A stretch of 64,000 bases of DNA from a virus, in the IMG/VR virus record IMGVR_UViG_3300042291_000957, positions 1 through 64,000 of that record, one strand, 5' to 3'. Positions within the stretch are counted from its first letter, which is position 1. Every line of letters begins with the position of its first letter. Below the pieces are notes generated by a model. The model worked only from the letters and a program-made list of their open reading frames with translations. It made no database searches and had not been told where the DNA came from. Shown here in pieces: positions 53,422-62,009 of this stretch. A program made the translations under genes and the position numbers.

Positions 53422-55416
53422 TTAATAGCCTGCAAGTTCTCTAATACGAGCAAGTTCTGCAATCTGCGGATCTTGCTGTTGTGGAGCCATTCTTTCTACC
53501 ATTTTGCGAGCAACCATTTCTGCCTGTTCGCCAAACTTCTTGCCTACCATAATAGCAACGCCTTCTGGGCCTTTAGGGAATGTGCCTGATTCACGATCAT
53601 AAAATGTATGAACAAATTCTGCTAACTCTTGAACATTCATTTTAGACTGCATGCCTCGTTGTGCTAATGCTTTAGCACTATCTTGACCTGTTCGGTTCGG
53701 ATTGTTGGGCTTTTTAAAATTTGACTTTTCATCATCTGCATCCCAAGGAGGAGAATTGTCATCGTCGTCTTTTTTAGACGGTTCAGTGTCAGCTTCTCCC
53801 ATACCTAGTTCTTGTTTTCTACGTGCTAGACCAGCGGAGCTAGTTGGCGATTTTGTTTTCTCGTCATCTATATCCTTGGTGCTCATTTTCCAATCATCGT
53901 CGCCTTTGGCTTTTCTCATAAAAGCAGGAACATCACTTTTATTTGGACCATCGGATCCTTCTTGTGGTGCTTCTGGCGCTGTTATATCACCCCCTTGGTC
54001 AGTCGCCGGCGCTTCACCTTCTGGCGGAACAAAATCTCCAAAGTCTAGTTGTTCTAGAGTATCCGGCGCATTTTGTTCTAACCATTCTTTTACTAGACCC
54101 CTTACACAACTGTCCGGGTCTTGTTTTGATTGTTCTTTTATTTCTTGAAATAATTGTGGATCTTCAATTATGCCTTTTAGGCTTTCAATAGCATTTGTGC
54201 CATCGACACCTGCTGGAAAATGTTGTCCTACTAATTCTTGTAATTCTTTTATGGCTGCTGATTTTTCTTCTTCATCTTCGCTGGAAATTGCCGAAGCTTC
54301 TCCTAGCCCCATTGCCCAAGTTTCAAATCTAGCAAATGGATCGTTGTAATTTACACTAACCTCGTTTTCTACTACGTCTGGTTGTGTCATTTCGACTATG
54401 TCGTCATAGCCTATTTCGCTTTCTTTCATTAGTCTATATAGAACAGGAAATACTGATTTGATATCTTCTTTGAAATTTCTTACTGTGAATTGATCTGTGT
54501 ACTGTTCTACTACGTCTTGTGGAATCTCTACGGGTTCCATTGCCTGGAAATTTTCTTTGTATGCCTCGTAATGACCTTGTTTGGCCAGTGCTTTGATTTG
54601 TTCTCTTAGACCATTTAGATACTGCGACGATCTTTCTACAATAGAGTTGTTCATTGAATTCATTAGGTCATTGCGCACGACATAACTTTCAAAACTTTTT
54701 AGTTGCGCAATTTCTTCACTCATACCTACAATACTTTTTCCAAGGTCATCGTAAGGTAATCCACCATTGGCCACGTGACGTTGCATTGCACGAGCGCCAG
54801 CTAGATGGATAAAGGGATATTTGAATCTTTCACCGTCTTGATTTTCCACAAACAATGCGCCGATGTTTCTTGTTCTACTACCAGGGGCAGTGTCGTCCAT
54901 AACTGCTTTGCTGTGTTTGATGATTAGACGTGTGTCCATTAATTTTTGGAAGCTGACGTTCTTGCTGCCATACATTGCGCTTTCGCTCATAATTGATTCT
55001 CCAACAGTGGGGGATGTATTTGGTTGTGATTGTTTGGGCGTATTATACTGACTTAGAAATGCAAAGTCTCTACGATCTAAATTGTCTTTGGCAATATCTC
55101 TAGTATCAAAGCTCATCAATCTTCTTTTTGCAAATAACCGTAATTCTTTTAGAAATCCATACCATCCTTCTTTCTGGGTGGTGTCCATGCTTTCTGTAAT
55201 ACCTGTACTAAAATAAACTTTGATAGAATTATTTTCAGCAAGACTAATACTTACATGGCCAATTGCCGCTTCACCGTCTTTGTAATCAAAATCAAAGAAT
55301 CTTGCTTCTTCGGGATTGATAGTGATAGCACCGGTATCATTTCCTAATTTTAGGCCAGAAAATCTACTACGTATTTTGTAGAATAGATCAGTGGCAATGT
55401 TGTTTGTTGCATCCAT
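53422..55416 (-). CDS. large protein of unknown function (664 aa), late
   Basis: ATG 55416 lies 5 nt after a TAAATA late element; an in-frame TTG at 55431 is the only longer start. Domains: a β-rich first 110 residues, a helical middle with RERFKYPFIHLAGARAMQRHVANGG-like conserved phrasing near residues 195-225, an acidic Pro/Ser/Glu-rich linker (residues 440-590), and a helical end (FVHTFYDRESGTFPKGPEGVAIMVGKKFGE). Adjacent to gp17; a virion or assembly role is likely. Not recognised. Confidence 0.7.
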   Translation of the reverse strand: MDATNNIATDLFYKIRSRFSGLKLGNDTGAITINPEEARFFDFDYKDGEAAIGHVSISLAENNSIKVYFSTGITESMDTTQKEGWYGFLKELRLFAKRRLMSFDTRDIAKDNLDRRDFAFLSQYNTPKQSQPNTSPTVGESIMSESAMYGSKNVSFQKLMDTRLIIKHSKAVMDDTAPGSRTRNIGALFVENQDGERFKYPFIHLAGARAMQRHVANGGLPYDDLGKSIVGMSEEIAQLKSFESYVVRNDLMNSMNNSIVERSSQYLNGLREQIKALAKQGHYEAYKENFQAMEPVEIPQDVVEQYTDQFTVRNFKEDIKSVFPVLYRLMKESEIGYDDIVEMTQPDVVENEVSVNYNDPFARFETWAMGLGEASAISSEDEEEKSAAIKELQELVGQHFPAGVDGTNAIESLKGIIEDPQLFQEIKEQSKQDPDSCVRGLVKEWLEQNAPDTLEQLDFGDFVPPEGEAPATDQGGDITAPEAPQEGSDGPNKSDVPAFMRKAKGDDDWKMSTKDIDDEKTKSPTSSAGLARRKQELGMGEADTEPSKKDDDDNSPPWDADDEKSNFKKPNNPNRTGQDSAKALAQRGMQSKMNVQELAEFVHTFYDRESGTFPKGPEGVAIMVGKKFGEQAEMVARKMVERMAPQQQDPQIAELARIRELAGY

Positions 55417-55421
55417 AGTTA

Positions 55422-55427
55422 TATTTA
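55422..55427 (-). promoter_or_regulatory. T4-late-like TAAATA element
   Basis: On the - strand TTGATAAATATAACTATG: TAAATA, 5 nt, ATG 55416. Starts directly after the gp17 stop. Confidence 0.72.
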
Positions 55428-57017
55428 TCAAAACCCGCTACTGACAAAGATCGGCATTGGCATTTGATCTTCTGTGAGTTTTTCTGTCATTTTTTCGTAG
55501 ATTTTAGGATCCCAATCGCTGAGAATAGTGGCCATACGCAGTATTAGTAATGTTGCACTCACAAGATCGTCGTGTTCTCCGGTCTTGGCTCCAAATCCTA
55601 CTCCGTGAGCTACAAAAGTTTTTAATTCGGAAATCAAAGGCTTACTATTGATCTTCATCTTTTGTGTTTCTAGCATATGCTTGAGCTGACTGCAGGTGGT
55701 TATTTTTGTACGGTGTGTAGTGTTAAATCCCTTACGGAATTTTCGAACATGACCTTTACGTATAGGCTCACTTAGGAACAGTCCAGGAAAGTTTTCTTCA
55801 CCTATATTATTGATCACAATTAATGCAGCTTCACCTAAGGTGTTATTTTCTACACTGTAGTAGATCTGCGAACTTGCACCACCTAGTTCTGTGCTTCTGT
55901 CTTGAATATATTTGCAGACTTCTCTTAGGTGTTTTACTTGAGTTTGTATAGGAGTTAGATTGTGACGCCACTCGGCTACCTGAATCATACTAGGCATTTC
56001 AAACACCTGGATGGCAGCATAGTCTCCACCAGTACCAAGACTGGGATCTAATGATACTAGATAGGTGCATCTAGAATCAATTTCTTTATACCAACGTGTT
56101 TGGCCCATGGTCATTATGGGATCGACACCTTTAAGTTCTGCAAGTTTAACAGCATTGATCAGTGTTTCATCAAAGATTAAAAATTCGCAATCAAATTCTC
56201 TACGAAATCGCTCGTCCCCTATTTTGGCTCGTTCTGTTTGTGCCCAGGCATCGTCGCGATCAGGGTGTTCATTCCAGTGTGCAAAAAAACTGTGAAATCC
56301 GTTGGCTCCTAATGGAGTTTCATTGCCAAATTCATCAAAACGTTTTTGAGCTTCTGTCCAAATAAGTGCAAACTGATCTTCGTCTGAGTTTGGAGTTGAT
56401 GTAATAATACATTTACCACCAGTTGACAGGGTTGGTGATAATGCAGTCCAAAACTCTTTGGCTTTTTCTGGGGGTTGTACAAATGCAAACTCATCGCAAT
56501 AGATCAATGAAAGAGATTTACCACGACCTGTATTTTCTGTAGTTGTCACTGCCTGTATACGAGCGCCGTTGTCATATTCGATGGTATTTCTGTTATACGA
56601 ATAAACGCCAGCACGAATAAAGTCTGGCAAGTTTTCATAGCCGAATCGATAACGATTCATAATATCCTGCGCACCTTCATATTTGTGAGCGGCAATAAGC
56701 ACTTGTGCTTCTGGAACAAACTGTGTGTACCATAATAGGTATCCTGTGGCACAGGTAGTTTTGCCCATCTGACGAGGTAGCATACCAATAGACTGTTTAT
56801 AGTTGTGGTATGATTGAATCAATCGTTCTTGATACTCGTAGGGTACAAAAGGAATTGATCCTCGTACAGGATGTTGAATCTTTAAAAAGTTTTTACAAAA
56901 ATACAGCGGACCGTTAACAGGATCCATACAGGCTTCTAGATGCTTGACTTCCTCTAACGTGTATCGTTGAGGTGCGTGTGCTTTCTTAATTAAATTACCG
57001 TCTAGTGATTTTGCCAT
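55428..57017 (-). CDS. gp17: terminase large subunit gp17
   Basis: A 529-residue packaging motor. ATPase: PRQMGKTTCATG (Walker A-like) near 86 and LIYCDEFAF (Walker B) near 171 with TSTPNS motif III near 205. Nuclease: YLVSLDPSLGTG near 316, YSVENNTLG and EHDDLVSATLL near 482 carry the RNase-H-like acidic triad. Start ATG 57017 is 5 nt after TAAATA. It cuts concatemers and pumps DNA into the prohead with gp16. Confidence 0.95.
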   Translation of the reverse strand: MAKSLDGNLIKKAHAPQRYTLEEVKHLEACMDPVNGPLYFCKNFLKIQHPVRGSIPFVPYEYQERLIQSYHNYKQSIGMLPRQMGKTTCATGYLLWYTQFVPEAQVLIAAHKYEGAQDIMNRYRFGYENLPDFIRAGVYSYNRNTIEYDNGARIQAVTTTENTGRGKSLSLIYCDEFAFVQPPEKAKEFWTALSPTLSTGGKCIITSTPNSDEDQFALIWTEAQKRFDEFGNETPLGANGFHSFFAHWNEHPDRDDAWAQTERAKIGDERFRREFDCEFLIFDETLINAVKLAELKGVDPIMTMGQTRWYKEIDSRCTYLVSLDPSLGTGGDYAAIQVFEMPSMIQVAEWRHNLTPIQTQVKHLREVCKYIQDRSTELGGASSQIYYSVENNTLGEAALIVINNIGEENFPGLFLSEPIRKGHVRKFRKGFNTTHRTKITTCSQLKHMLETQKMKINSKPLISELKTFVAHGVGFGAKTGEHDDLVSATLLILRMATILSDWDPKIYEKMTEKLTEDQMPMPIFVSSGF

Positions 57018-57022
57018 ACTGT

Positions 57023-57028
57023 TATTTA
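57023..57028 (-). promoter_or_regulatory. T4-late-like TAAATA element of gp17
   Basis: On the - strand CAGTAAATAACAGTATG: TAAATA, 5 nt, ATG 57017. Confidence 0.72.
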
Positions 57029-57029
57029 C

Positions 57030-57059
57030 TGAAAAAAATAGGCTCCGAAGAGCCTATTT
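57030..57059 (-). terminator. rho-independent terminator with UUCG loop
   Basis: On the - strand AAATAGGCTC-TTCG-GAGCCTATTT plus further T; perfect 10-bp stem and the stable C(UUCG)G tetraloop. Ends the gene at 57077. Confidence 0.93.
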
Positions 57060-57076
57060 GAGTTTATGTTGTTATA

Positions 57077-57430
57077 TTAAGCAACAGTAATACTTGTTGC
57101 TGCTGTAACGGTAGTTCCTGTAACGTCAACATCATTAGGGCCAACTACTGTACCTAGGTTTCTAATCCTAGTTTGAATATCTGCTGCTGAAAGACTTAAA
57201 TCAGTAACAATGTGTATTGTTCCTGCCGATGAATCAGTTACCAAAAACATCAAAGGATTAATTTCTTTAACAATCATTTCAACTGTTTCGTCTACAGCAT
57301 CATCTTCTGCTCTTAGATCTCGTGCGCTTGCTGCTGCATTTTTCACCGTGATTAAAAATGCATTAGCATTTAAATTATACAGGGTGGCTACGGTACAGTT
57401 GAGTCCGTTAGTTCTTGTAAATGATCCCAT
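57077..57430 (-). CDS. probable small virion protein
   Basis: A 117-residue, Thr/Val/Ala/Asn-rich β protein with no Cys in most of its length, resembling decoration or fibre-type structural proteins. GGAG lies 6 nt ahead of ATG 57430. Enclosed between a structural operon and gp17 with its own terminator. Exact role unknown. Confidence 0.62.
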   Translation of the reverse strand: MGSFTRTNGLNCTVATLYNLNANAFLITVKNAAASARDLRAEDDAVDETVEMIVKEINPLMFLVTDSSAGTIHIVTDLSLSAADIQTRIRNLGTVVGPNDVDVTGTTVTAATSITVA

Positions 57431-57440
57431 TTATAGCTCC

Positions 57441-58316
57441 TTAATCTTTTAATCTACCATCAGCTTCAGCTGACTTTAACATTGCTGCACGGTCTGGATA
57501 GCTACCACGCTTGACATCTTTGGCAGCAGCCTTTTCACCTTTAGTAGGATTCTTAACGTGCTTTAATGCGTCAAACTTTTCAGATTTAGCTTCTGCTAAA
57601 CGATTACGTAGTTCGTTTCTAATAGAAGTTCTTAAATCAACAGCTTCAACACGTTGCATAGGGTTGTCGCCGCCTGCTACTTTAGGGTATGTGCCTTTAG
57701 GTCCGTTCATACCGCCAGCAAGTTTGTTCACCATGTAGTCAATGTCTTTGTATTTTTCTTCCGGCTCGTTGGCATATTCATTTTTCTTTTCGTCATCTTT
57801 TTCCATGCCGCGATCATCGTCTTGATCATCTTTATCGCTTGAGACTTTGTCAATGTCATTGTCGTCAGGCATATTGTCAGAGTCCATGTCGCTTGGGCCG
57901 CCCATATTATCTGCATCTGGCTCATCGTGTGGTTTGTCCATGTCTAGATCTGGCAACATTTTTAATGGTCCAGCATCTAGGTTACCGAGATCACCTATAG
58001 CAGATATGCTAGGTCCTGGAGGAGTCAACGATGGCATTGCAGTCATGGTAGGCATTGGCATCATCTTGGATGGCTGGTTAATCATATCTGGATTAACTTT
58101 AGTCATAAGTTTCATTAAACTTTCAATGTTGTCCATACCTTGTGCATTAAGATTCACACTCATACTAGGATGACTTGGCGGTGGTGTTTGACTAGTCACC
58201 GACGGTGGCATACTCATAGGCATAGGTGCATCACCGCAGGCTTCTGTAGCAGGCATTGATTGTGTAGTTGGTTGATCCAAGTCTCTCATCTTGGCTAACA
58301 GTTGATTAAAGTCCAT
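57441..58316 (-). CDS. disordered Met/Pro/Asp-rich late protein
   Basis: A 291-residue protein. Residues 15-110 are Met/Pro/Ser/Gln-rich; 115-190 Asp/Met/Lys-rich (DMDKPHDEPDADNMGGPSD, acidic); the end is a folded, basic piece (RVEAVDLRTSIRNELRNRLAEAKSEKFDALKHVKNPTKG). Looks like a scaffold- or core-type assembly protein. Follows the previous gene by 0-1 nt. Confidence 0.62.
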   Translation of the reverse strand: MDFNQLLAKMRDLDQPTTQSMPATEACGDAPMPMSMPPSVTSQTPPPSHPSMSVNLNAQGMDNIESLMKLMTKVNPDMINQPSKMMPMPTMTAMPSLTPPGPSISAIGDLGNLDAGPLKMLPDLDMDKPHDEPDADNMGGPSDMDSDNMPDDNDIDKVSSDKDDQDDDRGMEKDDEKKNEYANEPEEKYKDIDYMVNKLAGGMNGPKGTYPKVAGGDNPMQRVEAVDLRTSIRNELRNRLAEAKSEKFDALKHVKNPTKGEKAAAKDVKRGSYPDRAAMLKSAEADGRLKD

Positions 58317-58885
58317 TATTTACTCCCCATTGCGCTTTTAAGGCCTAACTTGTCGGTCTTGCCTTTGGGCAGCTTATATTCTGTTGGCCCAGTTTGATCT
58401 TTTTTACGTTGTTTTGCAGTTTTTTCAAGGTCTTTTAAAAAGCCTTTGTTGAAGTCATCACCAAAATAGTCTTTGTGTTTGGCATTTGTATTTTCTTTGT
58501 AGTTGGAATCTGTTAACAGTGCTTGTCCTGATGGTTCGTTGTCTAGCAGAACTTGATCAGCTTCTGTTGGTTCACTACCACCTCGTACACGAAAGCTGGA
58601 TTCGTCGAGTCCCAGTGCCTTGACATCATTAGTTATTTCTGGTCCTGTAATAGGATATTCACAAATTACTTCGAACACAGTTACTTCACAATTTTTCATT
58701 GTGGGGAAGTCCAGAGGCAATGCCTGTATTGGTGTGGTCTTGATTTTTTCTAACTTGATACATTTGCAGCGATCTAGTGCTGTCTTCAAGTTTTCTTGAA
58801 AAGCCTCGGGCAATTCTCCAGCCACTTTGACTTTAAAGTTATAGATTTTTTTGCTTTCGGCAAGATATTCTGTAAATGGTTTCAT
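58316..58885 (-). CDS. conserved late protein (MKPFTEYL start)
   Basis: A 189-residue protein: MKPFTEYLAESKKIYNFKVKVAGELPEAF start, then βαβ modules and a basic Lys/Gly-rich end. The opening resembles a class of prohead-core peptides in T4-like aquatic phages. TAAATA 5 nt before ATG 58885. Role unknown. Confidence 0.62.
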   Translation of the reverse strand: MKPFTEYLAESKKIYNFKVKVAGELPEAFQENLKTALDRCKCIKLEKIKTTPIQALPLDFPTMKNCEVTVFEVICEYPITGPEITNDVKALGLDESSFRVRGGSEPTEADQVLLDNEPSGQALLTDSNYKENTNAKHKDYFGDDFNKGFLKDLEKTAKQRKKDQTGPTEYKLPKGKTDKLGLKSAMGSK

Positions 58886-58890
58886 GTTAG

Positions 58891-58896
58891 TATTTA
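58891..58896 (-). promoter_or_regulatory. T4-late-like TAAATA element
   Basis: On the - strand GCATAAATACTAACATG: TAAATA, 5 nt, ATG 58885; overlaps the preceding stop. Confidence 0.72.
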
Positions 58897-59382
58897 TGCT
58901 TTGCCGCTTAATTTCTTAATGAGCTCGTTGCGATCTGTAATTACATAACCCTGTCCGTTGATTACATCATTTGGATCTTCGTTATTGTCTTTGTCAATCT
59001 TGTATTTTTTAAGCTGTAGATCTATGGCTTTGAGCTTTTTATCAATCTTTGCTGCTTTTGCTGTAATAGCATTGCCCATCATAGAACTTGCCACTTCAAA
59101 TATGCGGCCGCTGTAACGAACTTCAACATTCATACCTAGATCCATTAGATCGTCGTAGGCTTTTTCTGCTTTACTAGCAAGATTGTCTAACTCATTATCG
59201 TTTAAATCATTTAATTCAACTATCTGCGGCAGATTTCTAGTAATTTGATTAACAGCTTCAATGCTTTCATCTAGTGTTTTTACTTCCGTGGCTTTTTCTA
59301 CTAATTCTTCGTTAATAGATTTAGGAACAATGTTTATTTGTTTATCGTCTAAATTAAATAATTCTTCAAGTTTCTTGGTCAT
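58894..59382 (-). CDS. gp16: terminase small subunit gp16 (putative)
   Basis: A 162-residue helical protein. ELFNLDDKQINIVP start and a central helical hairpin (ASKAEKAYDDLMDLGMNVEVRYSGRIFEVASSMMGNAITAKAAKIDKKLKAIDLQLKKYK) match the central oligomerisation domain of T4 gp16, with charged flexible ends. Recognises DNA and regulates gp17. Not directly adjacent to gp17 here. Confidence 0.72.
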   Translation of the reverse strand: MTKKLEELFNLDDKQINIVPKSINEELVEKATEVKTLDESIEAVNQITRNLPQIVELNDLNDNELDNLASKAEKAYDDLMDLGMNVEVRYSGRIFEVASSMMGNAITAKAAKIDKKLKAIDLQLKKYKIDKDNNEDPNDVINGQGYVITDRNELIKKLSGKA

Positions 59383-59387
59383 AGCAA

Positions 59388-59393
59388 TACTTA
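59388..59393 (-). promoter_or_regulatory. late-like element (variant TAAGTA)
   Basis: On the - strand CTGATAAGTATTGCTATG: TAAGTA, 5 nt, ATG 59382. Confidence 0.5.
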
Positions 59394-59831
59394 TCAGCGT
59401 TTTGAACCTTGATGGAAAATATGTTCCTCGTTGACCACACGAAATTTTATACCTTGCTGCTTACACCATTTAGTAGCAGCTTCCCATTTGGCCATATTCT
59501 TTATATATTGTTGTTGATTATAAACGCTCTTGCCAACATTGGCCAGCAGCGTTTGACTAGCTGGCTTTACTTCAACCACTTCCGCATGTTTTGCTCCGTT
59601 CTTGTCGACGTAGGTAATAAAAAAATCAGGAACATATATAGTATATTTTCCTGTTAGCGGATCTCTGTAGGGTATTTGTATGCTTTCGCTGGCCCATTTT
59701 TCTACCCCTTGATGCTCGTCTAGCATACGCATGAATACAAATTCCCAACTTGATCTTGCCAATGGTGTTTTGATCCCAACATATTTGCCAGGATTTTTCA
59801 TTTCGAATCTTCCTTGAGCAAATTTGGCCAT
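59394..59831 (-). CDS. gp4: head completion protein gp4 (nuclease-fold)
   Basis: A 145-residue homolog of T4 gp4. ARSSWEFVFMRMLDEHQGVEKWASESIQIPYRDPLTGKYTIYVPDFFITY and VVEVKPASQT (near 85-95) match the PD-(D/E)xK-like core D-x(n)-ExK of gp4, with WEAATKWCKQQGIKFRVVNEEH at the end. It stabilises filled heads before tail joining. Start overlaps the preceding gene. Confidence 0.83.
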   Translation of the reverse strand: MAKFAQGRFEMKNPGKYVGIKTPLARSSWEFVFMRMLDEHQGVEKWASESIQIPYRDPLTGKYTIYVPDFFITYVDKNGAKHAEVVEVKPASQTLLANVGKSVYNQQQYIKNMAKWEAATKWCKQQGIKFRVVNEEHIFHQGSKR

Positions 59832-60202
59832 TATGGTAAAATATTTCTTGTTTGATTTATCTTGATGACATTCACAGCTCTAAATCCCAATGAAGATGTA
59901 TTAGGACGATATTTGTTGAGAATCTGTGCGACTACTGCACTAAGTTGGGTACCGTTGAGTTCTTTCAAGGTGTCTAGTATTTCAAAAACTTGGACACCAT
60001 CAACTTTGGCTTGACGCAGTATAGTCATTGCTGTGGTTGTAGCAGCTTCTTTTTCAAATCCCTTACTTGTAAAAAATCCTATGCTGGCAGAGACTTCATT
60101 GGCTCCGAATTCTAAAGGTCGGCGGCCGTAGGTATCAAAAAATAATTTTGTACTTGCAGCACTGTCTGTTTTTGTAACTGCTGGTAAATTAATTGAGCTC
60201 AT
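59831..60202 (-). CDS. hypothetical late structural-module protein
   Basis: A 123-residue protein, Thr/Ala/Ser-rich helices then a basic end (SLGFRAVNVIKINQTRN). Sits between the tube-like protein and gp4, coupled to both. Function unknown. Confidence 0.6.
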   Translation of the reverse strand: MSSINLPAVTKTDSAASTKLFFDTYGRRPLEFGANEVSASIGFFTSKGFEKEAATTTAMTILRQAKVDGVQVFEILDTLKELNGTQLSAVVAQILNKYRPNTSSLGFRAVNVIKINQTRNILP

Positions 60203-61281
60203 GGAAATTCCACCGGGCTTTCATTACTGCTGCCTGATGACTGTGGGAATGTGTTATTAGCTGACTGCGTTTGCAAAACTTTTCTAGTGGCGGTAGTGGC
60301 TGCAATAGATCCCAATGCTGCTCCTATTTTAGGAAAGCTGGCTCCTACAATGCCGCCAACGGTGTTGGCCGCTGTTAAAATATTTGCAGGATTTTTTAAT
60401 TCTCCAATAACTCCGTCTACTGTAGGGAATTGTCCCCCATTGTTTTTGTAGGTATTGATTTGAGAAATTGCTGTGCTTATAAAGCCACCTGGATTTTTTA
60501 ATATATTCTTTTTAGTTACATCACCAAATACCGATTCAATACCACCTAGCACATCACCGATTGGGCCAAGCACATTACCCAGTCCCAGCGAGCCACCTAA
60601 GACATTTGGACTCTGTACAACATCGTAGGATAGGCTAGCAAATCCATCGGGCTGTCCATAGGCCACACTGCCCGAAAGATATTTTACGCCTTCGTATTCA
60701 ACGGTCATTGTGTTATCTAGTGGTTCATTTGACGAATAGTCCACTTGCCCGTGAGACCAAGATTTAATTCTAGGCGCCATTAGTTCATATCCGTTAAATC
60801 TATGCCTACTTAAAGTATATAGAGATATTTTTTTAAAAAAGTTTGTTGGAGTAGCAAATCCCATCCCGTATGCTCCAGAATAATTGAACAGACTCATGGG
60901 ATGATTGATTTGATCGTTTCCTCCGTCATAGGCATAGTGTGCATAGTAGGCCGAATACAATGAATGCATCAAACCGGCATTGTCATCGTGGAATGTTAAA
61001 CTAATAGGTTCGTAATTTATTTTCTTATAAACGTGTTTGGTACGATTGTACACATTTTTAGTTGACGTGTCAAAGTTAAATTTAGGCAGGTCGGTTGATT
61101 TGATTAGTAGGCTAACTTCACGTTCAGCTCCCGAGAATACAGCATAATAAAGAAATTTGGTTCTAGGAGTCAGTCGATAGTTGTTGTCAACAAATATTCG
61201 TGTGGCATGCTGAAAATTCCCAACTACTCCTTTGGGTCCTCTGAGAGCACTATTTAAAAATCTTGTAAACTTATTGGCCAT
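60199..61281 (-). CDS. tube-fold-like tail protein (tube initiator/baseplate type)
   Basis: A 360-residue protein. Residues 30-180 (ISLTFHDDNAGLMHSLY, DLPKFNFDTSTKNVYNRTKHVYKKINYEP) follow the β pattern of tail-tube gp19 and its relatives gp48/gp54 at the tube base. The last 130 residues are Gly/Val/Ile-rich with repeats. TAAATA 5 nt before ATG 61281. It could be a gp54- or gp48-type tube initiator, or a second tail tube. Confidence 0.55.
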   Translation of the reverse strand: MANKFTRFLNSALRGPKGVVGNFQHATRIFVDNNYRLTPRTKFLYYAVFSGAEREVSLLIKSTDLPKFNFDTSTKNVYNRTKHVYKKINYEPISLTFHDDNAGLMHSLYSAYYAHYAYDGGNDQINHPMSLFNYSGAYGMGFATPTNFFKKISLYTLSRHRFNGYELMAPRIKSWSHGQVDYSSNEPLDNTMTVEYEGVKYLSGSVAYGQPDGFASLSYDVVQSPNVLGGSLGLGNVLGPIGDVLGGIESVFGDVTKKNILKNPGGFISTAISQINTYKNNGGQFPTVDGVIGELKNPANILTAANTVGGIVGASFPKIGAALGSIAATTATRKVLQTQSANNTFPQSSGSSNESPVEFP

Positions 61282-61286
61282 ATAAT

Positions 61287-61292
61287 TATTTA
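61287..61292 (-). promoter_or_regulatory. T4-late-like TAAATA element
   Basis: On the - strand GACTAAATAATTATATG: TAAATA, 5 nt, ATG 61281. Confidence 0.72.
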
Positions 61293-61297
61293 GTCAT

Positions 61298-61327
61298 AAA
61301 AAAAGCCCGATATATTCGGGCTTTTTT
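61298..61327. terminator. bidirectional terminator
   Basis: AGCCCGA / TCGGGCT stem with a TATAT loop flanked by A7 and T6; ends gp19 transcripts. Confidence 0.9.
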
Positions 61328-61343
61328 GGGATTATGATATTAA

Positions 61344-61979
61344 TCAACCAGGATTGCTACCTACTGCTAGAGCACTAGCGGCTGATCTAGCTGCGCCGGC
61401 GGTGCCTATGCCAATAACTCCAACTGAATCTGGTGTATTCATTGCATTATCATAGACAATAGTCAGAGCCACTGTGGCTGGTTCGTTAGTTGTATAGTTT
61501 AAATCACCGTAGTCAGTGTTTTGCAAGAAACATCCATAACATTCCCAGGTTTCTAAAACTACAGGAGCAGCAGCACCGTTACCACCGTCTAGTATTTCAA
61601 TACGTGTGGTAAACTTGTAGTCAATACCAGAGCGGGCGCTAGCCTGCTCATGAAAATCAAACTGTTTCTGAATCTGTTGACCAACTAACTTGATAACATT
61701 ACTGCTGGCATCGTCTCTGAGATTCAACGTGATGTTTTCCCAAGTGTACTTGCCTGCAATTTTAATCTTGGAATTGTAAATTTCGATTGGAATTTCCTCA
61801 AAGGAAACTTTTGGTCGAGTAACGTCCATGACCTGTTTGGTAAGTTCTGTACTAGCCGATGTGCCGAAACCCAGTAAAGTAACACGAAAGCGATACTTTA
61901 GTTTCGGCATCAACATACCGGTATTTGAACCAGGACCAGATGGGTTAATCGAGTAGTTTGTTAATGATGTAATTGCCAT
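61344..61979 (-). CDS. gp19: tail tube protein gp19
   Basis: A 211-residue tube protein: LKYRFRVTLLGFGTSASTELTKQVMDVTRPKVSFEEIPIEIYNSKIKIAGKYTWENITLNLRDD matches T4 gp19 (163) with its paired β-hairpins; TWECYGCFLQNTDYGDLNYTTNEPATVALTIVYDNA follows. The C-terminus is about 40 residues longer than T4's. CGGAG lies 9-10 nt before ATG 61979. Confidence 0.9.
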   Translation of the reverse strand: MAITSLTNYSINPSGPGSNTGMLMPKLKYRFRVTLLGFGTSASTELTKQVMDVTRPKVSFEEIPIEIYNSKIKIAGKYTWENITLNLRDDASSNVIKLVGQQIQKQFDFHEQASARSGIDYKFTTRIEILDGGNGAAAPVVLETWECYGCFLQNTDYGDLNYTTNEPATVALTIVYDNAMNTPDSVGVIGIGTAGAARSAASALAVGSNPG

Positions 61980-61999
61980 TGTCTTATGCTCCGATATTG

Positions 62000-62005
62000 T
62001 ATTTA
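62000..62005 (-). promoter_or_regulatory. T4-late-like TAAATA element of gp19
   Basis: On the - strand GAATAAATACAATATCGGAG, 20 nt before ATG 61979, leaving room for a Shine-Dalgarno site. Confidence 0.62.
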
Positions 62006-62009
62006 TTCA

